A stretch of DNA of 64,000 bases, taken from NCBI RefSeq assembly GCF_030163795.1, contig NZ_JASJOF010000004.1, positions 248,001 to 312,000 on the forward strand, given 5' to 3'. The notes under the pieces were generated by a model, which ran no database searches, was not told the DNA's origin, and was given only the letters and a program-made list of their open reading frames with translations. The stretch is from Roseicyclus marinus (GTDB lineage Bacteria; Pseudomonadota; Alphaproteobacteria; Rhodobacterales; Rhodobacteraceae). Below are positions 59,613 to 64,000 of this stretch, one piece after another. The translations under genes and the position numbers were made by a program. Numbering within the stretch: the first letter of the stretch is position 1; each line of letters begins with the position of its first letter.

Positions 59613-60581
59613 TCATTCGAACGCGACGATGCGCTCGATCACTTCGCTGCCGAAACGGTCCGTGTAGACCGGCCATGCCGCTTCGGCGGCCAGCGCCTGG
59701 AAGGGCGCGCGGTCAATGTCGGTGATGACCTCCATGCCGTTGGCGCGCATCAGCTCGACACCGTCACGCTCCAGCCGGTCCACCTCGGCGCGGGTCGCGG
59801 CGGCGGAGGCGGCGGCCGCTTCCCGGAACCAGCCCTGCTGCTCTTCGGTGAGGCCGTCGAACAGAACGGGCGAGGCCAGAACGATGGCGGGCGAATAGAC
59901 ATGGCCGGTCAGCGTGACATAGCCCTGCACTTCCCAGAAGCGCGAGGCGGTGATGACCGTGATCGGGTTTTCCTGCCCGTCGACAACGCCTTGCTGCAGC
60001 GCGCCGAACACCTCGGGGAAGGCCATCGGCGTCGGCGCGGCCCCCATGCCTTCGAAGGCGGCCATGTGGACGGCGTTTTCCATCGTGCGCAGCTTCAGCC
60101 CGTCCAGATCAGCGGGCGAGGTGATCGGACGCTGCGAATTGGTCACGTGGCGGAAGCCATTCTCGGTCCAGGCAAGGCCAACGAGGTTGTTTTCGCCGAC
60201 TGCATCCAGCAATTCCTGACCGATCTCGCCATCCAGAACGCGGCGGGCGTGGTCGTAATCGCGGAACAGGAACGGCAGGTCGAGCGCCAGAACCTCGGGG
60301 ACGAAATTGCCCAAGGGGCCGGTCGAGGTGATGACGAGATCGAGCGAGCCGATCTGGAGCCCCTCGATCATGTCACGCTCGCCGCCCAGCTGGCCTGCGG
60401 GGGCCTGCTCACCGGTGAAGGTACCGCCCGACAGTTCGGCCAGCATGTCCAAAAAGGCTTGTGCGCCAACACCATAGTGCGAGGTGGGCGAAAGCGCGTG
60501 GCCGATCACAAGGTTTTCCTGCGCCTGAGCCGCGCCCACGAGGGCAAGCGCGGAAACCGCGCCGAGGATGTAGTGTTTCAT
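59613..60581 (-). CDS. dctP: TRAP transporter solute-binding protein
   Basis: 322 residues. Signal peptide YILGAVSALALVGAAQAQ cleaved near residue 21. LKLRTMENAVHMAAFEGMGA and PTPMAFPEVFGALQQGVVDG contain the conserved Arg and the family signature. By operon context it binds a four-carbon sugar acid. The gap to dctQ (83 bases) holds a stable hairpin. Confidence 0.93.
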   Translation of the reverse strand: MKHYILGAVSALALVGAAQAQENLVIGHALSPTSHYGVGAQAFLDMLAELSGGTFTGEQAPAGQLGGERDMIEGLQIGSLDLVITSTGPLGNFVPEVLALDLPFLFRDYDHARRVLDGEIGQELLDAVGENNLVGLAWTENGFRHVTNSQRPITSPADLDGLKLRTMENAVHMAAFEGMGAAPTPMAFPEVFGALQQGVVDGQENPITVITASRFWEVQGYVTLTGHVYSPAIVLASPVLFDGLTEEQQGWFREAAAASAAATRAEVDRLERDGVELMRANGMEVITDIDRAPFQALAAEAAWPVYTDRFGSEVIERIVAFE

Positions 60582-60620
60582 CTGTCTCTCTCCCTGACTT
60601 TAACGACGCCGCGGCCCTCC

Positions 60621-61607
60621 TCAGGCCACGGTCTCCATGCGGCGGCGATGCTCGTCGATCAGCGCCGCAATTCCGGTGTTGGGTTCAAATCCCAGCGCGC
60701 GGGCGCGGGGGCACAGGATCTCGCCGGGCCATGACGCGACGATGGCCGCGATGGCGGGGTCGGGTTCGGGCGTGATCCGGGCCGCGACCTCGGGGCCCGC
60801 GATGGTGGCGAGCGTGTCGATCATCTCGCCCACGGTCACGGTGATGCCGGGCAAGGTCAGGGTGGTATCGCCCCCGATCTGTCCCTGTTCCAGCGCGCAG
60901 GCCCGCAAGGTGTAGTCGAGCGCCTTGTCGGGTGACGCAAGATGTAGACGCAATTCGCGTCCCACGGGCAGGATCGCGGGCTGACCCGCCAAGGGCTCGC
61001 GCAAGATACCGCTGGCGAAACTGGACGCCGCGCGGTTCGGCGCGCCGGGGCGGATCGAGATGGTCGGAAAGCGCAGGGACCGGCCGAGGATGATGCCGCG
61101 CCGCGTCGCGTCGCGCACCAACAGCTCGCCCATCAGCTTTTGCGTGCCATAGGAGGAGCGCGGCGCGGGCAACGTGTCCTCGGTGATCGTGTCGTTGTCG
61201 GCGCAGGAAAACACCGCGACCGAGGAGGAAAAGACAAAGACCGGCGGACGCGCCATGCGGCGGCAAGCCTCGATAAGCGCCAGTGTTCCTTGAAGATTCA
61301 CGGAAATTCCGAGGTCCCAATCGGCCTCAGCCTGACCGGAGACGACGGCGGCGAGATGGATGATCAGGTCGGGCGCATCGGACGCGATGCGGGTCAGAAC
61401 GGCGGCATCGAGCAGGCCACCGGCGACGGGATGGACGCGTTTGCGCCCATGGGCCAGCTGTGCGAGGGGCTCGGCCGCGATGTCGACGGCCACGATGGCA
61501 GAGACGCGCCGCTCTACCCCGTTCAGCACCACGGTTTCGGCCTTGTCCAAGGCCTCCACGACCATTCGGCCGATGAAACCGGCGGCACCGGTGACGACGA
61601 TTCTCAT
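60621..61607 (-). CDS. denD: D-erythronate dehydrogenase
   Basis: 328 residues from ATG 61607 with GGAGGG upstream. Extended short-chain dehydrogenase: VVTGAAGFIGRMVVEALD (NAD-binding), SSSVAVFS, catalytic SYGTQKLMGELL and RFPTISIRPG. With OtnK and OtnC present, oxidation of D-erythronate to 2-oxo- then 3-oxo-tetronate fits DenD. First gene of the leftward operon and directly preceded by a LacI-type operator. Confidence 0.9.
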   Translation of the reverse strand: MRIVVTGAAGFIGRMVVEALDKAETVVLNGVERRVSAIVAVDIAAEPLAQLAHGRKRVHPVAGGLLDAAVLTRIASDAPDLIIHLAAVVSGQAEADWDLGISVNLQGTLALIEACRRMARPPVFVFSSSVAVFSCADNDTITEDTLPAPRSSYGTQKLMGELLVRDATRRGIILGRSLRFPTISIRPGAPNRAASSFASGILREPLAGQPAILPVGRELRLHLASPDKALDYTLRACALEQGQIGGDTTLTLPGITVTVGEMIDTLATIAGPEVAARITPEPDPAIAAIVASWPGEILCPRARALGFEPNTGIAALIDEHRRRMETVA

Positions 61608-61643
61608 GCTGCGACCCTCCCCCGTGACGTTTCTGACAAAACA

Positions 61644-61657
61644 TGACAGCGCTGTCA
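61644..61657. promoter_or_regulatory. LacI-type operator O1 (upstream of denD)
   Basis: TGACAGCGCTGTCA, a perfect 14-base palindrome with the central CG typical of LacI/GalR operators. It lies 37 bases upstream of the denD start in the intergenic region shared with the regulator gene. Confidence 0.8.
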
Positions 61658-61740
61658 AAACGGATTTTGATGTTTACTATTATTGATGAATTATTACGAT
61701 CTGCGGATAGATATTACCACGAGATTACGGCGATGGGGTC

Positions 61741-61754
61741 TGACAGCCCTGTCA
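61741..61754. promoter_or_regulatory. LacI-type operator O2 (upstream of regulator)
   Basis: TGACAGCCCTGTCA, identical to the first operator except at one central base. Starts are 97 bases apart, close to nine helical turns, so a looped repressor tetramer is possible. It ends 15 bases before the regulator start codon, suggesting autoregulation. Confidence 0.78.
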
Positions 61755-61768
61755 TTTTCGGACGGGAC

Positions 61769-62794
61769 ATGAGTACAGATTCCCCCCAAGGTGGCGACAG
61801 CCGCCCCACCCTCGCCGAGGTCGCCCGCACCGCGGGGGTGAGCGAGATCACCGCCAGCCGGGCGCTGCGCGGGGGAACGCATGTCGCGCGCCGGACGCTG
61901 GAAAAGGTCGAGGCGGCGGCGCGCGCGCTGAACTATGTTCCGAACCGGCTGGCGGGCACGCTGGCGGGCGGGCGGTCGCGGCAGGTGGCCGTGGTTCTGC
62001 CCTCGCTCTCGAACAGCGTCTTTGCCGATGTGCTGAACGGGCTCGAGACGCATCTGGAACAGGCGGGGCATCACCCTATCCTCGGCGTTTCGAATTACGA
62101 CCCGGACCACGAGGAACGGCTGGTGGCGGACCTGTTGTCGTGGCGGCCGGCGGGATTGGTCATCGCGCCTGCGGCCAGCACGGTGGCGACGCGGCGGATG
62201 CTGGCGGGGGCAGGTGTGCCGGTGGTCGAGATCATGGATATCGACCCCGCGCCGATCGACATGGCGGTCGGCCTGTCGCAGCGGGCAGCGGGGCGGGCGA
62301 TGGCGCATTACCTGATCGGGCGCGGCTATCGCAAGATCGCCTATGTGGGGCATGACATCTCGACCGATCCGCGCGCGACGACGCGGCTGGACGGGTTGGT
62401 GCAGGGGTTGTCGGAGGCGGAGATAAAGCTGGCCGCGACCGTGATCCTGCCCGGCCCGTCGTCGGTTCCGCTGGGCCGCGAGGCCGTGGCGCGGCTGTTG
62501 CAGGAGGTGGAGCCGGGCGGGCTGGCCGTCTGTTTTTCCAATGACGACATGGCGGTCGGCGCGATGTTTCACGCGCTGGATGCCGGGCTGAACGTGCCGG
62601 GCGATATCGCATTGGCGGGGTTCAATGGGCTGGCGATCGGTCAGGCGCTGCCCCTGCCGCTGACCAGTGTCGCGTCGCGCCGGGACGAGATCGGGGCGCT
62701 TGCGGCCAAGGCGCTGCTCGCGCGGTTCGCAGGCGAGGATGTGGCGCGCGTTCAGGATGTGGGCTTTCGCCTGATCCCGGGCGCTACGACCTGA
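61769..62794 (+). CDS. LacI-family regulator of the tetronate operon
   Basis: 341 residues from ATG 61769 with GGACGGGAC upstream; earlier in-frame starts cross the operator. The N-terminal helix-turn-helix is TLAEVARTAGVSEITASRALRG, and the hinge NYVPNRLAGTLAGGRSRQVAVVLPSL follows. The periplasmic-binding-like domain includes GLVIAPAASTVATRR, RGYRKIAYVGHD and ALAGFNGLAIGQ. Divergent to denD and flanked by two matching palindromes, so it very likely represses this operon until a sugar-acid intermediate is present. Confidence 0.92.
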   Translation: MSTDSPQGGDSRPTLAEVARTAGVSEITASRALRGGTHVARRTLEKVEAAARALNYVPNRLAGTLAGGRSRQVAVVLPSLSNSVFADVLNGLETHLEQAGHHPILGVSNYDPDHEERLVADLLSWRPAGLVIAPAASTVATRRMLAGAGVPVVEIMDIDPAPIDMAVGLSQRAAGRAMAHYLIGRGYRKIAYVGHDISTDPRATTRLDGLVQGLSEAEIKLAATVILPGPSSVPLGREAVARLLQEVEPGGLAVCFSNDDMAVGAMFHALDAGLNVPGDIALAGFNGLAIGQALPLPLTSVASRRDEIGALAAKALLARFAGEDVARVQDVGFRLIPGATT

Positions 62795-62804
62795 GGAGCG
62801 CGCC

Positions 62805-64000
62805 TTATTCCGCCGCGCCGGGGTTGCGGGTGGCGCTGTCAAGCTCGCGCATCAGGCGCTGTTCCTCTTCGGCCTTGGGCTGACTGAACCGCGCCAAGAG
62901 CAGGTAGGCAACGGGCGTCAGGTAAAGCGTGGAGACCGTGGCAAGCCCCAAGCCGCCCACGATCACCCAGCCCAGCGCCTCGCGCGCCTCGGCCCCGGCT
63001 CCGAAGGACAGGATCAGCGGCACACCGCCCAGAACGGTGGAGATCATCGTCATCATCACGGGGCGCAGCCGAATGGTGGAGGCATCGAGGATGGCGTCGC
63101 GCACCCCTGCCCCGCCGTCGCGCAGCTGGTTGGCGAATTCGACGATCAGGATGCCGTTCTTGGCCATGATCCCGATGAGCATGACGAGACCGATCTGGCT
63201 GTAGATATTGAGGCTTTGCCCCGTCAGGAGCAGCGCGAAGATCGCGCAGGCGATGCCCAAGGGCACGGTCGCCATGACCACAACGGCGGAGATAAAGCTT
63301 TCGAACTGGGCGGAGAGGACGAGAAAGACGATCAGGATCGCGAAACCGAAGGTCAGGAAGAGCCCGGCGGAGGTTTCATCAAGCGTCGCGGCCTCGGCCA
63401 GCGGCACGATCTGGTTTTGGGGTTCCAGCACCTCGTCGGCCAGCCGCTCCACTTCGGCCAGCGCCGCCCCGAGCGGGAGCGCGTCGGTCAGCCCTGCCGA
63501 GACTTCGACCGAGCGGTTCTGCCCCTCGCGTTCCAGTTCGGGGGCGACGGCGCGTTCCTCGAGCCGGACGAAGGAGGACATGGGGATCATCTGGCCATCG
63601 CCTGCCTGCACGAAGACGTTTTCCAGATCGCCCGGATCGTCGACCCGCGTGGCGGTGGACAGCATCTGGATGTCGTAGCTTGTGTCATTGACGAAGACGC
63701 TGCCGACGCTGCGCCCGTCGAGGACGGCGCGGAGCGCCTCGCCCAGTCCCGTGATCTCGACCCCGAGATCGGAAGCACGGGCGCGGTCGATCTCGATGAA
63801 GAGCTGCGGCTGGGTGGTTTCGTATTCCAGCCGGACCTGCCCGAAGGCAGGGTTTTCCTGCATCCGCGCCACGAGCGCCTCGCCCGCCTGTGCAAGCTGG
63901 GCGTAATCATTGCCGGTGATGGCGAAGGTCAGGCCGCGCCCTGCCCCGCGGATGCCCAGCGAATTGGGCTGGATGGCGAAGGCGCGCACCCCCACGACAC
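62805..64000 (-). CDS. RND efflux pump inner-membrane transporter (AcrB/HAE1-like), partial
   Basis: The last ~398 residues of the protein are in the window; the N-terminal part lies beyond base 64000. FAIQPNSLGIRGAGRGLTF is porter-domain sequence. From about residue 205 of the visible part come the membrane helices (FGFAILIVFLVLSAQFESF, SLNIYSQIGLVMLIGIMAKNGILIVEFANQL, RLRPVMMTMISTVLGGVPL, VSTLYLTPVAYLLLARF), all RND hallmarks. It exports hydrophobic compounds with a membrane fusion protein not seen here. Convergent with the LacI gene, 10 bases apart. Confidence 0.93.
   Translation of the reverse strand, partial: VVGVRAFAIQPNSLGIRGAGRGLTFAITGNDYAQLAQAGEALVARMQENPAFGQVRLEYETTQPQLFIEIDRARASDLGVEITGLGEALRAVLDGRSVGSVFVNDTSYDIQMLSTATRVDDPGDLENVFVQAGDGQMIPMSSFVRLEERAVAPELEREGQNRSVEVSAGLTDALPLGAALAEVERLADEVLEPQNQIVPLAEAATLDETSAGLFLTFGFAILIVFLVLSAQFESFISAVVVMATVPLGIACAIFALLLTGQSLNIYSQIGLVMLIGIMAKNGILIVEFANQLRDGGAGVRDAILDASTIRLRPVMMTMISTVLGGVPLILSFGAGAEAREALGWVIVGGLGLATVSTLYLTPVAYLLLARFSQPKAEEEQRLMRELDSATRNPGAAE

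Overview
The window looks like the chromosome of a high-GC alphaproteobacterium, most likely Rhodobacteraceae. Supporting signs are GTA-type phage tail genes, a TRAP-transported tetronate pathway, an Rrf2-linked sulfate operon and dense GC-rich coding with many ATGA/GTGA overlaps. No rRNA and no CRISPR array were seen; there is one tRNA.

1-~30.2 kb is most of a lambda/HK97-like siphovirus prophage whose left end lies outside the window. On the minus strand, read from 20.8 kb leftward, come a CII-like regulator, a DNA methyltransferase, replication/late-control genes, HNH nuclease, terminase, portal, protease, capsid, connectors, tail tube, tape measure and tip proteins. A divergent cro/cI switch sits at 21.1-21.8 kb. 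A rightward early operon of many small genes runs from 22.4 kb to a tyrosine integrase at 28.1-29.2 kb and two further small genes. Three genes with sugar/surface-modification signatures (DUF115/MptE-like, FkbM methyltransferase, GT-A glycosyltransferase) are embedded in the head module right after the capsid genes. This is the most unusual cargo in the window. The cI/cro and early-operon control regions carry the same 11-bp palindromic operators, phased at 25 bp.

30.2-42.2 kb is an accessory zone. It holds a Lon-like AAA+ ATPase without a protease domain, a degenerate IS3-type transposase split by an intact IS110/IS1111-type element, and three cyclic-di-GMP enzymes in a visibly AT-richer stretch. 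It ends with an IS5-like remnant, a tyrosine recombinase broken by a nonsense codon, and a RelE/Xre (HigBA-like) toxin-antitoxin pair.

42.3-54.1 kb returns to ordinary chromosomal genes: yaeQ, rsgA, an Lrp/AsnC regulator, an Rrf2 regulator, and a sulfate ABC transporter operon (sbp-cysT-cysW-cysA) with a set of phased repeats in front of it. A PAS-PAS-GGDEF protein, an EnvZ-like histidine kinase, an MBL-fold hydrolase and tRNA-Asn(GTT) follow.

54.2-64 kb is a leftward catabolic operon, denD-dctP-dctQ-dctM-ltnD-otnK-otnC-otnI, for uptake and breakdown of C4 sugar acids (D-erythronate and L-threonate). A divergent LacI-type regulator has two palindromic operators. The window ends inside an RND efflux pump gene.
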